DNA of 64,000 nt from Shewanella avicenniae. Its GTDB lineage: Bacteria > Pseudomonadota > Gammaproteobacteria > Enterobacterales > Shewanellaceae. Position numbers and translations under genes: made by a program. The stretch is taken from contig NZ_CP071503.1 in assembly GCF_017354945.1 (NCBI RefSeq), positions 930,001 through 994,000 of the forward strand, in the 5' to 3' direction. Each line of letters starts with the position of its first letter. Positions within the stretch are counted from its first letter, which is position 1. A model generated the notes under the pieces. That model saw only the letters and a list, made by a program, of their open reading frames with translations, was not told the origin of the DNA and searched no databases. This document shows, in pieces, positions 47,302-56,703 of this stretch.

Positions 47302-48563
47302 TGTTTGCGTTGGTCGATGCTAACTCCTTCTATTGCTCTGCTGAACAGGTGTTTAGGCCTGACTGGCGTGGCAGGCCTATCGTTGTGCTGTCGAACAATG
47401 ATGGCTGTGTCGTCGCCGCCAACCGGCAAGCTAAGGAAGCCGGTATCGAAAAATTTAAGCCTTGGTTTCAAGTAAAGGCATTAGCACAACGGAAGGGCGT
47501 GATTGCCTGCTCATCAAACTATGAGCTCTATTCCGACTTATCTTCAAAGATGATGCAAATCGTTGGACAGTTTGCGCCTCGGCAGCACATTTACAGCATT
47601 GATGAGACATTTCTCGACCTCAGCGGCATGAGGCTGAATGAATCTGAGCTATTGTCCTTGGGGGCGGATATCCGCCGAACCGTATGGCGGGAAGCGCGTT
47701 TGCCTGTCGGTGTCGGTTTCGGTGAGACCTTAACGCTGGCAAAAGCAGCCAATCATGCTGCTAAGCGCATCGAAGGTTTCAATGGCGTCTGCGCCATCAA
47801 TAGCGAAGCCACCCGGCAATCTATGCTTGCCCAAATGCATGTCTCTGATGTGTGGGGGATTGGCCGTAAGTTGAGCCGTCGACTTGAAGCGATTGGGATT
47901 ACTACCGGATTACAACTCTCCAAACTTCCTATCAAGTTAGCTCGTAAGCAGTTCAGTGTCGAAATAGAGCGTCTAGTCTTAGAGCTCAATGGCACGCCCA
48001 CTCGAAATTGGGACGAAGCACGGGCGGATAAACAACAAATCTTCTCAACACGCTCCACTGGTGAGCGAATTCAAACGCTCGAGCCCCTGAAGCAGGCATT
48101 TGCTATGCATGTGGCAAAAGCTTGTCAGAAGGCCCGGCAGCAGCATAGTGTCGCGGCTTCCATACTTATCTTTGCGCATAACTCACCTCATGACGATGGC
48201 GTGTCCCGAGGGTTTAGACACGTGCTGCGCTTAACGACCGCAACGAATGATAGCCTGACCATCGGAAGCCAAGTCGCTGGAATAATTCCAAAGCTGTTTG
48301 TACCCAATGTGCGCTATTACAAGATAGGCGTTGGCTTAGTTGACCTCAGGCCACAAGAGCATGTGCAATACGATCTATTCACGCCACCGGCTGAAGAGCC
48401 GAAACTCATGGCGGTTTTAGATAAGCTCAATCAACGTTATGGTAGTGACACGGTATTTGTCGCGGCCCAAGGCATTCATGAAAAATGGCATATGCGGCGT
48501 GACCTACTCACCCCACAGTACACCACGGACTGGCGGCAAATCCCGGTCGTAAAATGCCGCTAA
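47301..48563 (+). CDS. umuC: UmuC-like Y-family DNA polymerase V subunit
   Basis: This 420-residue translesion polymerase has the catalytic carboxylates in 'ALVDANSFYCSAE' and 'SIDETFLDLS', the helix-hairpin-helix region 'DVWGIGRKLSRRLEAIGI', a little-finger domain and a C-terminal DUF4113-type tail ('LNQRYGSDTVFVAAQGI'). Full length. Translation is coupled to umuD. Confidence 0.95.
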   Translation: MFALVDANSFYCSAEQVFRPDWRGRPIVVLSNNDGCVVAANRQAKEAGIEKFKPWFQVKALAQRKGVIACSSNYELYSDLSSKMMQIVGQFAPRQHIYSIDETFLDLSGMRLNESELLSLGADIRRTVWREARLPVGVGFGETLTLAKAANHAAKRIEGFNGVCAINSEATRQSMLAQMHVSDVWGIGRKLSRRLEAIGITTGLQLSKLPIKLARKQFSVEIERLVLELNGTPTRNWDEARADKQQIFSTRSTGERIQTLEPLKQAFAMHVAKACQKARQQHSVAASILIFAHNSPHDDGVSRGFRHVLRLTTATNDSLTIGSQVAGIIPKLFVPNVRYYKIGVGLVDLRPQEHVQYDLFTPPAEEPKLMAVLDKLNQRYGSDTVFVAAQGIHEKWHMRRDLLTPQYTTDWRQIPVVKCR

Positions 48564-48566
48564 ATA

Positions 48567-49263
48567 ATGGAGTCAAAGATGGTTAGATTTTTAGTCGCAG
48601 TATTGCTCAGTTTGAGTGCTACTAGCACGATGGCGGCGGAAGCGAGGATGTCGAATAGCCACATCTGTCATGACAGCAGTAGTCCGTATTACGCACGCCT
48701 CAAACATTTTACGTCCTACTCAACCATGGATGCTTGTCTCAAGGCAGGTGGTCATTTACCTAAGCAAGCCAAAAGCGCATCAAAACAGCATGCCGCCGAC
48801 TCAACGTACTCAAGGAGCAAATTTGGTCACGGCTGGGATGATGCCGACCATGATGGTCAAGACACTCGTCAAGAAGTGCTTATTGCCCAGAACACAGCCC
48901 AGATAACGCTCAGTCGTTCGGGGAGAGTGAAGCAAGGACGTTGGACATCAATGTACTCTGGCAAAACTCTCTTTGCAGCCTCTGCCTTAGATATTGACCA
49001 CATTGTGCGCTTGGCAGCACGGTGCGGATAAGTGGTCACAAGACCGTAGAGAGCAGTTTGCTAACGACCAACGAAACCTTGTCGCTGTTGAAGCATCATT
49101 GAATCGTTCAAAGGGGGATAAAGGACTTGATGAATGGCTGCCTCCTGCGAACCAGTGCCAATATATCGCGCGATTTTTAAGAGTACTCAAACAGTATCAG
49201 TTGAACGTCAGTGCTACCGAAGAAGCGCAATTCAGCAAACTCAGGACGCAATGCAAATCATAA
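48567..49263 (+). pseudogene. Secreted HNH endonuclease (GmrSD/DUF1524-like), frameshifted
   Basis: The 5' frame (48567-49031) encodes a signal peptide (…LSATSTMAAEA) and a domain ending 'ALDIDHIV', the Asp-His of an HNH motif. The continuation 'AWQHGADKWSQDRREQFAND' and 'SLNRSKGDKGLDEWLPP' lies in another frame (to 49263). The usual motif is DIDHIVPL..AW..GAxxW, so one or a few bases have been lost near 49,005-49,015, within the active-site loop. It starts 4 bases after umuC and was presumably in its operon. Confidence 0.85.
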
Positions 49264-49741
49264 TGGCTACAAATGGATATTCATGACCGCATTTGCACTG
49301 CGAAAAGCACCATATTTTATGTAACCTATTGAATATGAAACTAGTTTTATTGGTTTTGTTAGCCAGAGTTTGCGTTGAAAGTCAACAAATAAAAAATGTG
49401 GTGCCCGAATCAAAGACTTAGAAATTTTTTTGCATGCGTTACTGTAAAACTGAAAAAAAAGGTCCTACATATATAAATAAGAAATGACGTATTAAAAAAT
49501 GAGGGCCCTTTAAGCAAAGAAATTGGGTAAATCTAGACTCCTAACTGAGTGATTTTTGACTGACATTTCTGCTTATCAGTAGAAGCCAAGATGCAAACTG
49601 GAGCCTTCAAGCGAAGCTTGGTAAAAAGAAAGTTTTTGAGATCAATAGACCGCCCAAAAAGCCGTTTTTTTGAGGTGGGGGGTATTTCAACCAACAAACG
49701 GGTATACTTGCTTGAAAATCACTCAATGCATGGAAGCTTGA
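49264..49741. other. Gene-free AT-rich gap
   Basis: About 480 bases with no supported gene. It contains a short CTTCAAGCGAAG hairpin near 49606 and homopolymer runs. No terminator or repeat linked to a neighbour was identified with confidence. Confidence 0.5.
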
Positions 49742-50032
49742 ATGTACATCGATAACAACACGCTCACAGGCTATCTTGGTGAACATCCAAACCTAACCCT
49801 TTCATGTAGTGCAGATGTAGACGAGCGCTATACATTCTTGTTTCTGCGCCTGATGCGGGAGCTCAAGCGATTCAGCCAAGCTGATGTGCAGATACACGTG
49901 TTCTACATCGATATTGATAAACGCACGGGCGTACCCACACCGCAAGTAGAGGTGATTGGACAAGCGCCATCCGAGTTTGAGTTGCTTTGCGACAGATATG
50001 AGCTGTTGTATAAGCTTGCACTGATCTCCTAA
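49742..50032 (+). CDS. Small hypothetical protein
   Basis: This 96-residue mixed alpha/beta protein carries neither a signal peptide nor a membrane segment. A stretch of alternating hydrophobic residues ('DVQIHVFYIDIDKR') suggests a beta-hairpin core. Not recognised. It precedes another small gene in the same direction by 32 bases. Ribosome binding site weak (GGAAG). Confidence 0.55.
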   Translation: MYIDNNTLTGYLGEHPNLTLSCSADVDERYTFLFLRLMRELKRFSQADVQIHVFYIDIDKRTGVPTPQVEVIGQAPSEFELLCDRYELLYKLALIS

Positions 50033-50064
50033 GTGCTTTAAACAGCGCAAACGAGTAAATCGTC

Positions 50065-50262
50065 ATGACATTTGCTGAAAGTGATATTGAGACAACGATC
50101 ATTCCATCGCCTCGGACTCGCTATGCCGCGACCGAAGTTGGCGTTCGAGTCAGGCATATCCGTTCGGGCATTATTGCTGAATCAACAAACGAGCCATCCC
50201 AGTACCTTAACAAGCAAGTTGCGTTATCTGCACTCAGCCGCTTACTTAACCTGACGAGTTAG
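50065..50262 (+). CDS. Small protein resembling the post-GGQ part of class-I release factors
   Basis: This is a 65-residue protein. Residues about 25-60 ('VGVRVRHIRSGIIAESTNEP', then 'SQYLNKQVALSALSRLL') follow the pattern VRxxHxxTGIxxxxxNExSQxxNKxxAL that lies just after the GGQ loop in RF1/RF2/PrfH. The GGQ tripeptide itself is absent. It may be a standalone tRNA- or ribosome-binding fragment, a decayed prfH-like gene, or a coincidental fold match. Short and compositionally normal for the region. Confidence 0.55.
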   Translation: MTFAESDIETTIIPSPRTRYAATEVGVRVRHIRSGIIAESTNEPSQYLNKQVALSALSRLLNLTS

Positions 50263-50394
50263 CACTGCTATCCACAGGCGTGTGATAAGCGCTTTTATCT
50301 TTTGAACTGTTGTCATGTCGGGAATGAACAGCTCTGCGTGGCATAAATCGAGAGCTGACGGAGTGCTTGTAAGCCTATCTGTAGACCTAGGCAT

Positions 50395-50745
50395 CTATTT
50401 AACCCCTGTTATCAGTAAAAACTCAGTCATTTTGATATTGGATAGGTGGCATCCATTTTCAGCAAATTGAGCCTCTATCTGTTGAAGCGCAATTTTGTGA
50501 AAACTGCGCAAAGCACCTTCGGTTTGAGGTTGAAGCCAATATTCAGATTCAGCTTTACTGCATACCCAGAATCCATCGGTGTTGGTGCGGCTCGAGAAGT
50601 TGTCCACGGTGAGATCCTCTACCAAGTCGCATGAGTTATCACCAAAGGCAATAAATAGATGAAAGTGACTATCAAAGTCTGGATGGTTCGAAACAAATAT
50701 TTTCCACCCCGATGGATGATATTCAATAATGCCGTGTTTCTTCAT
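50395..50745 (-). CDS. Hypothetical protein
   Basis: This 116-residue protein uses ATG at 50745, preceded by AAGGA at 8 bases. The N-terminal part ('GIIEYHPSGWKIFVSNHPDF') looks like a short beta-sheet region and the C-terminal part is helical. It is rich in aromatic residues and has no membrane segment or recognised motif. It lies leftward, next to the AT-rich region that precedes the transposition genes, so it may be either just outside or just inside the transposon end. Confidence 0.6.
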   Translation of the reverse strand: MKKHGIIEYHPSGWKIFVSNHPDFDSHFHLFIAFGDNSCDLVEDLTVDNFSSRTNTDGFWVCSKAESEYWLQPQTEGALRSFHKIALQQIEAQFAENGCHLSNIKMTEFLLITGVK

Positions 50746-51153
50746 TGATAATGTCCTTACTTGTATTTTTAAATAAAAGTAATTGTGTTTTTTTGAATAG
50801 TCAATCATCTAAGGTTGTTATTAAATTGATATTAACTGCTTTTCGTTTTTTGACATGAAATTTATTGTTTATATATTATGTGGAGATTTTATCTGATTTA
50901 AAATAAGTGTAACTTCTTAAATGGTTGTTTTTATTATTGATTTTTTGATTCTTGGTTGGTTTTTTTGTTGGAAAAATGACTGAAAAATCAATATGTTGTA
51001 TATTATATTGGGTTAGATTTTTTAGTTATCCATAAAGAGGTTTTATATAACCATTTAAATTTAATGCTCAATTAAATCATTGTTGTTTATTCTGTTTTTT
51101 ATTTTTGTCTATTTTTGAATTTTTAGTGTTTTTACGGATGGTAAAATTTTGTC
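50746..51153. other. Very AT-rich region upstream of tnsA, candidate transposon right end
   Basis: About 400 bases with roughly three-quarters A+T. In Tn7 relatives the right end lies just upstream of tnsA, which reads away from it. Two similar directly repeated segments, GGTTGTTATTAAATTGATA (50813-50831) and GGTTGTTTTTATTATTGATT (50923-50942), are about 20 bases long, the size of TnsB sites. No clear terminal TGT...ACA end or 5-bp duplication could be assigned. None of the repeats matches the gcvP-side motif. Confidence 0.4.
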
Positions 51154-51182
51154 TTGATATTGCCTTTTTACATACCTATATT
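51154..51182 (+). promoter_or_regulatory. Candidate sigma-70 promoter of the tns operon
   Basis: TTGATA (51154-51159) and TATATT (51177-51182) are spaced by 17 bases, 31 bases before the tnsA start. Confidence 0.5.
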
Positions 51183-51212
51183 TTTTGAAAATATTTAAAA
51201 TGGTATGAAATT

Positions 51213-52076
51213 TTGAAAAATGTTATTCAGCCTGAAATTAATAAGTCAGAATTAAATAAGATTGAATCCTATACTGCGAAATTAAAAAGAGAGAAAAATT
51301 ATAAGCCGTGGCTAACCGCAAGAAACTCTCACACGTACGGACAAGCACAAGTCATCTCAAGTGTGAAATTCGGTCGTGTCCATCACTTCCTCAGTCGAGG
51401 CGAGGCTGCTGCATTTTTTCATTTCGAAGCTAATCAGAATGTCATCGCATTGTACGAGCAGTATCCGCTGCCATTAAATGAAACGATGCAAATCGCAATT
51501 GCACTGAACATCGTGCATCCAGCTACGACACTGGAGTTTGAACAATATGACGGTGTAAAAGTCGCAAAAACGATGACGCTTGATTATCTAGTCCAATACC
51601 GCAGTGGCGATTGGGATGCCTATAACTTTAAGTATGCGTCCTCGCTCGATCCAAATTTCACAGATCCGCGACAAGTTGCGCGAACTCGCGCTAAAGAGCT
51701 AATAGAACGTGCTTATTGTGAGCAGAACAACATCTCGTGGCGTCAATTGACTGAGCATTCGTTTGATGAAGAGCTTACGCGCAACTTAATTTACTTACGT
51801 GAATGCTTTGAACGCCCCGATGTGATTGAAGTAAGTGATGATGTGAAATCGGCTTTATTGTTTCAGTTTAAAAAAGCGTTTAAAGAACATCCTCTGCACG
51901 CTATCAGAGACATTCTTGAGCATGTCGGAACATGCTTTGGGCTCACACTGAAAGAGACAGAATTGTTTTTTCAGCTACTCGTCTATCGCCGACAGTTACT
52001 CTGTGATTTGACTCAGCCTTTAGTCCTGAATCGTCCGCTGCCAGTCGAACCTGAGCTGGAAGTTTATGCGAATTAA
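51213..52076 (+). CDS. tnsA: TnsA-like transposon endonuclease
   Basis: This 287-residue restriction-like nuclease cuts the 5' ends of Tn7-type elements so that transposition is cut-and-paste. A TTG start is used because no in-frame ATG precedes the domain. N-terminal nuclease residues: Glu64 ('LSRGEAAAFF'), Asp124 ('TLDYLVQY') and Lys140 ('YNFKYAS'). The residue matching Gln130 of Tn7 TnsA is Asn138 here. The C-terminal helical domain (about 165-275) would contact TnsB and TnsC. It overlaps tnsB by 11 bases. GC lower than in core genes. Confidence 0.88.
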   Translation: MKNVIQPEINKSELNKIESYTAKLKREKNYKPWLTARNSHTYGQAQVISSVKFGRVHHFLSRGEAAAFFHFEANQNVIALYEQYPLPLNETMQIAIALNIVHPATTLEFEQYDGVKVAKTMTLDYLVQYRSGDWDAYNFKYASSLDPNFTDPRQVARTRAKELIERAYCEQNNISWRQLTEHSFDEELTRNLIYLRECFERPDVIEVSDDVKSALLFQFKKAFKEHPLHAIRDILEHVGTCFGLTLKETELFFQLLVYRRQLLCDLTQPLVLNRPLPVEPELEVYAN

Positions 52077-54309
52077 TCAAAGAATCGTCTCAACAAATGA
52101 TAACTCAGTGAACTGGTTGATAGTCGCCATAGATGATACATCTGGGATGATTGCTGTCAGTGATTTGAACGCTGTTCGCCCGAGACGACCCACGGTACTC
52201 GCTGTCAGCGACGTGATTCGACACATCAATGCTAACCGGTGGGCGTTAGCTGAACATGAGTTTCCGGCAGCACTTTATGTCAGCGATAGCAAAATGAAAG
52301 AGATTCATCTTGCGAAACAATTAGCACATCATACATCTGCGGCGAAAAGTAAGAGCAAACAACTACGTGATCCCCTGCAAATGCGAGATGAGGCGTGGAG
52401 TGCGCTTTCTCCTCTGTTGAGTGATCCAGCAAAATTACACACCTATTTATACGGTCATAGTGCAGGTATTGTCAGCGAGCTCATGAGCGGCTCCAATCGC
52501 AGTAAGAAATACATCACGAGTAATCTCAATGCATATTTTTACTATGGCAGTATCAAAAACGCGTTGCTGCCGAAGTACTTCTGGTGTGGTAGTGAATTTA
52601 CGTTGCCCCAGGAGCCGGTGCGTTTAGATGATGGCTCTTTCGACCTGTCTAGCAAACCAGGCCAAAAAGTTAAGTACGGAGCACAACAATACCGACACGT
52701 AACAGCAAAAGACATTATAGAAATTAAAGTTTTTTTGAAGAAAAACTTGAAGAATCGGCAGCAAGTCAAGTTGAGCTACTTGTACGATGAATATGTTTAC
52801 GGTTGTTGCTCTGTGGCTATTCGTCCAGAAAATATGCCTGATGATGAAATCGCGGTTGAACTGCGAATGCCTCTCCCGAAGAATCATCGTTTATCTCCTC
52901 GGGCATTCTCCCGCCAAGTTAAGAAGATTGTGCCCCGTTTAGAGTGGATTAGAAAGCAGGTCGGGGCGAAGAGTTATCTTCGAGATCATGCGGCAAAAGT
53001 CGGTGTAGCAAAACACGGGCTTCGCGGAGCCACAAGTCGCTATGAAATTGACTCTACGGTCCTGGATGCTTATGTCAGGTGGGAGTTTTCTCCCGAATTG
53101 TTGGCTATAGGTCGCCCCATTTTTTACATCGTTATCGATGTCGTAACTGGAATGATTGTGGGCATGCACTTAGCCTTCCACGGTCCCGATTGGATTGGGG
53201 CATCTCAAGCGCTATTTAATGCATTTACGGACAAAGTCGCATTTTGTCGAGAGTATGGTTTAAGAATTACTAATGAAGATTGGCCCTGCCATCACACATG
53301 TAGAGAAATCACGTTTGATAGAGGGGGCGAAAATACGGACGGGCATATCGAGGCGATGCTAAAAGCCAAAATCGGTATAGCTGTCAGTAACTTGAATGCG
53401 TACTACCAGGGCTCGGCTAAGGGCACTGTAGAGCAGAGTTTTCGCACAACACAAGATGACTCGTTAAAGCTGGTGCTTGGGCAAGTGATAAAGATTAAAA
53501 ATCACGATCTACAGCATGCTAGCCGTACCGCAATATACACATACCAGCAAATCATGTTAGCGCTTATTAAATGCATTCTGCATGCAAACAATTCTCGAGT
53601 AAAAACTAGCAATCGAACGTTTGAGATGGAGCGTGATGGCGTGCAATTTACGCCGCGTGATGCATGGAATTACAGCTTAGCCAATACAGTGATTGCACCA
53701 GCGCAAATCGCGGAAGATTACTTACGTTTTGCTTTGTTGCCGGAAGATAATGCATCGATTCAATCGCGAGGGGTGTATTACAAAGGGCTATTCTATAGCT
53801 CTGCCAGCTTTGAACGTCTCCCGTTAATCGAAGAAGCCAAAAACTTCGGCAGAAAACCCATCAAAATTCGCTACTCATCAACGAGTACAAACTCGATATG
53901 GTGGCAAGAACCTGATTCGCAAACGGTTTATAAACTCGACCTGACCGAGCGTAGCGAAGCCTATAAAAATATCACTTGGGCGAGTGTTCTGCACCGATTG
54001 GAAATTCTCAAACATGAATTGGCTGAAGCCAAAGAACGTCAGTTTATCAGTAAAATCATGCTATTAGGTGATTTAAAACTTTTAGAGAAAGTTGCTAAAA
54101 ATCGTTCGTATCATCTAAAACGCAGCAAGGCCAAATCGCCAGCTCAGGGCATGAAAGATAGATATCAACTCTCTGGGGATATGCAGAAAAATCAATTGGA
54201 TACAAAGTTGCAGCAAACATTTGCAGAAGATGAAGCTGCATCTGTAGAGCGTTCTGTTAAAAAAATGCCGTGGGGCAATCCCAACGTGACGAAAATTGGA
54301 GATGAATAA
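52066..54309 (+). CDS. tnsB: TnsB-like DDE transposase
   Basis: This 747-residue transposase binds the transposon ends and joins 3' ends to the target. The rve catalytic core has Asp329 ('YEIDSTVLDAYV'), Asp418 ('ITFDRGGEN') and Glu456 ('GTVEQSFRTT'), a DDE arrangement like Tn7 TnsB. N-terminal DNA-binding domains (about 60-300) and a Mu-type C-terminal region follow the family layout. The last about 80 residues are basic and Lys/Gln-rich, as expected for the tail that recruits TnsC. Second gene of a tightly packed operon. Confidence 0.93.
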   Translation: MRINQRIVSTNDNSVNWLIVAIDDTSGMIAVSDLNAVRPRRPTVLAVSDVIRHINANRWALAEHEFPAALYVSDSKMKEIHLAKQLAHHTSAAKSKSKQLRDPLQMRDEAWSALSPLLSDPAKLHTYLYGHSAGIVSELMSGSNRSKKYITSNLNAYFYYGSIKNALLPKYFWCGSEFTLPQEPVRLDDGSFDLSSKPGQKVKYGAQQYRHVTAKDIIEIKVFLKKNLKNRQQVKLSYLYDEYVYGCCSVAIRPENMPDDEIAVELRMPLPKNHRLSPRAFSRQVKKIVPRLEWIRKQVGAKSYLRDHAAKVGVAKHGLRGATSRYEIDSTVLDAYVRWEFSPELLAIGRPIFYIVIDVVTGMIVGMHLAFHGPDWIGASQALFNAFTDKVAFCREYGLRITNEDWPCHHTCREITFDRGGENTDGHIEAMLKAKIGIAVSNLNAYYQGSAKGTVEQSFRTTQDDSLKLVLGQVIKIKNHDLQHASRTAIYTYQQIMLALIKCILHANNSRVKTSNRTFEMERDGVQFTPRDAWNYSLANTVIAPAQIAEDYLRFALLPEDNASIQSRGVYYKGLFYSSASFERLPLIEEAKNFGRKPIKIRYSSTSTNSIWWQEPDSQTVYKLDLTERSEAYKNITWASVLHRLEILKHELAEAKERQFISKIMLLGDLKLLEKVAKNRSYHLKRSKAKSPAQGMKDRYQLSGDMQKNQLDTKLQQTFAEDEAASVERSVKKMPWGNPNVTKIGDE

Positions 54310-54310
54310 T

Positions 54311-55783
54311 ATGGAAAAAGCTAACTACATTCGTCATCCAAATCCCGTGCATCGCGGAAATCCGTTAGTTGAAGGCCTAGGCTTCCCACTGTCAAAACAA
54401 CAGGTACAAAAGCGTTGCTCAGTTAAATTCGAAGGCGAATTAGACTTAACGGAAGTGCCAGAAGATTTGCATGGCTACTACATTCGCTCGAGCATTTTGA
54501 ATTTGTTTAGCGTGCATGTTTGTCAGGACGAAATGGTCGAACTGTATGAAAACATTCGCTTAGGAATTGAATGCGGTTATATCGGAAGAAACCCACTCAA
54601 GCCCGATTTTCAGCGAGTCATTGTGGCAATTGAGCGTGATAAAGATGCGCCTTTGAAGGCTCAGAATATTAAGCGTCTCAACTTACTCGAGAATAGTTTT
54701 ACTTTTTTGCTTTCGGGTCTTAGTGGACGCGGCAAGTCATCGATGACGAAAGCGGCATTGAGACTTATACCTCAACACCTCTATCACAAGGATTATTTGC
54801 AGACGACCGGCGACAGCGTCAGTCTAGATATCAAGCAAATCACTTACCTCTATGTAGAGCATCATGATCGACAGGGGCAGAAAGCGTTTTTGACATCAAT
54901 TTTAGAGGCTGTAGACGAAGCTACGGACGAAACGTATGCATATCATCATCGTAATAGCACGGTGAAAGAGTTAATTAACGCAGTAAGAAAAGCTTTGGTC
55001 ATCCATCACGTTGGCGCTCTCATCATTGATGAAGCTCAGAATTTTGCAAAGGCTTCAACAGACTTAAAAATTGGCACAAATGAAAAGACATCGATGAAGT
55101 TTGTTGAGGAGCTGATAAATACGCTGGGCATATCAACTATTTTTGTGGGAACGTTCAGTGCGTTAGAGCTATTCACTCGTGAGATGACAATTACACGACG
55201 GACGATCCGTGCAGGCTCCATGAATTTAGGCGGCTGTCCGGTTGACTCACCTTTCTGGATCAATCTCTGTCATGTGTTATTTACCGCGATCAAATTAAAA
55301 GGTGAAGCAGATGAAGAAGGGCTGCTTCGTCAGAAATTATATGAGCTCTCGGCAGGCATTCCGGCGATTGCAGTATCAATGGTTCAAGCAACACTGCGAT
55401 TTCTCAGTTACTACGAACCGGCTCAGCAAACGCTGACAATTGATGCACTAGCGTATGTTGCAAACAAACAATTTTCCCCACTAGCTGGTCCTGTGCGTGC
55501 TTTGCTTACAGGTGAGTACCACAAATATGAAGATCTCAAGCCAATGCTTTTGCTCGAAGAGGTCAATCCGTCAGGCGATAACGTTACATTAGCGCGTGCA
55601 AAAGAGATTGAGCAACAAGCCCAAGCGATGCTGGAAGACTATAAAGAAAAACGTGTGCTAGCTGGACGTTTGCAAGCCAAACAAGTCATGAGCAGCAGTT
55701 CGACTCGGGACGAGGAACTCAGGCGCATAGGAGATAAGCTTTCACCCAAAAATCTACTGGGTTTGTTAGGTGATGATGAATGA
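54311..55783 (+). CDS. tnsC: TnsC-like AAA+ regulator of transposition
   Basis: This 490-residue AAA+ ATPase relays target choice from TniQ proteins to TnsA/TnsB. ATG at 54311 is preferred, with GGAG 9 bases upstream; in-frame starts at 54296 and 54302 exist. Walker A is 'LSGRGKSS' (about residue 140) and Walker B is 'LIIDEAQNF' (about 237). A long N-terminal extension, as in Tn7 TnsC, probably contacts the selector proteins. The stop overlaps the tniQ start (ATGA). Confidence 0.9.
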   Translation: MEKANYIRHPNPVHRGNPLVEGLGFPLSKQQVQKRCSVKFEGELDLTEVPEDLHGYYIRSSILNLFSVHVCQDEMVELYENIRLGIECGYIGRNPLKPDFQRVIVAIERDKDAPLKAQNIKRLNLLENSFTFLLSGLSGRGKSSMTKAALRLIPQHLYHKDYLQTTGDSVSLDIKQITYLYVEHHDRQGQKAFLTSILEAVDEATDETYAYHHRNSTVKELINAVRKALVIHHVGALIIDEAQNFAKASTDLKIGTNEKTSMKFVEELINTLGISTIFVGTFSALELFTREMTITRRTIRAGSMNLGGCPVDSPFWINLCHVLFTAIKLKGEADEEGLLRQKLYELSAGIPAIAVSMVQATLRFLSYYEPAQQTLTIDALAYVANKQFSPLAGPVRALLTGEYHKYEDLKPMLLLEEVNPSGDNVTLARAKEIEQQAQAMLEDYKEKRVLAGRLQAKQVMSSSSTRDEELRRIGDKLSPKNLLGLLGDDE

Positions 55784-56700
55784 TGAGCTTGTTTCAATTA
55801 TTGCCTGACGAAGATTTGATTAGTGCAGCGGGACGTTGGTATCTCATGACGCGCGTTGGCAGCGCTTATTCATCTGCGCACTATATGGCAACGCTTCTGA
55901 ATGGGCGAATGCCCCACCATCTTTGCTCTACAGTGACATCTCAGTATCTAAGCGAGCTTCGTATTGATGACAGAGCTAAGAAAGCGGTCGAGCATTCTTT
56001 AGCGCCTTTCGAATCGAGTTTCTTGAGAGATGATGAGCGTGACATATATCAACGCTCACCAAGTGCAATCACTATCACTGGAGTGCGCTCGACACATATC
56101 CAGCGATTTCGCTGGTGTGCAGTGTGCGTCATGAATGATGAAGCAACATTTGGCGTGCCTTACTTTCACCGAAACCATCAACTACCGGGGGTGTTTCATT
56201 GCGATAAACACCAAGAACCGTTGATTGAAAGCTGTTTTGCATGTGGATGGCACATTACCTCTTTAGCTAAACAGAATTTGCCACCGTTCGATAATATCTG
56301 CCCGAACTGCAACAGGTCTCTAGAGTCTGTTGAGATACAACTGTCGGACTCAATGCAGAATATTCAGCGAAATAGTTTAGCGCTTGCACGCAGCACAGAT
56401 TGCACTGACCGACTTACCCCCCTCATAACGCGAGTACGAGCATCAGTAGGCTTGTCTTCAGCACAACAAAACACGCAAGCAGAGCGCAAAAGGCTCACAG
56501 AATTTTGTGATGCTTTCATCGATTTCTATAGTGAAGACGAAATCGAATCCTTGTTTAGCCAAGTTGTTGATTTCAAAGGGCGCAAAATATCAAAACTGAT
56601 GCGAAGTCCGCGCATAAAATTCATAGAGTCTCGAGTCGCCCCCATTCATCCATTGCTGTACTTGATGCTCTCATTGTTTTTAGCGTCACAAGGGGATTGA
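55780..56700 (+). CDS. tniQ: Short TniQ-family target selector
   Basis: This 306-residue protein starts MMSLFQLLPDEDLISAAGRW, a TniQ N terminus. It carries paired zinc motifs: 'RWCAVCVMND' with 'HCDKHQEPL', and 'CFACGWH' with 'CPNCNRSL'. It ends with 'IHPLLYLMLSLFLA', like the end of the TniQ core in TnsD. It lacks a long DNA-binding C-terminal region, so it may need a partner to find a target, as the TniQ of CRISPR-associated elements does; no Cas gene is present here. Translationally coupled to tnsC. Confidence 0.85.
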   Translation: MMSLFQLLPDEDLISAAGRWYLMTRVGSAYSSAHYMATLLNGRMPHHLCSTVTSQYLSELRIDDRAKKAVEHSLAPFESSFLRDDERDIYQRSPSAITITGVRSTHIQRFRWCAVCVMNDEATFGVPYFHRNHQLPGVFHCDKHQEPLIESCFACGWHITSLAKQNLPPFDNICPNCNRSLESVEIQLSDSMQNIQRNSLALARSTDCTDRLTPLITRVRASVGLSSAQQNTQAERKRLTEFCDAFIDFYSEDEIESLFSQVVDFKGRKISKLMRSPRIKFIESRVAPIHPLLYLMLSLFLASQGD

Positions 56701-56703
56701 TGC

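Noticed and set aside
50268..50290. DnaA-box-like sequences (CTATCCACA and TGTGATAA)
   Set aside because: Only two imperfect copies without iterons or a replication gene; not an origin.
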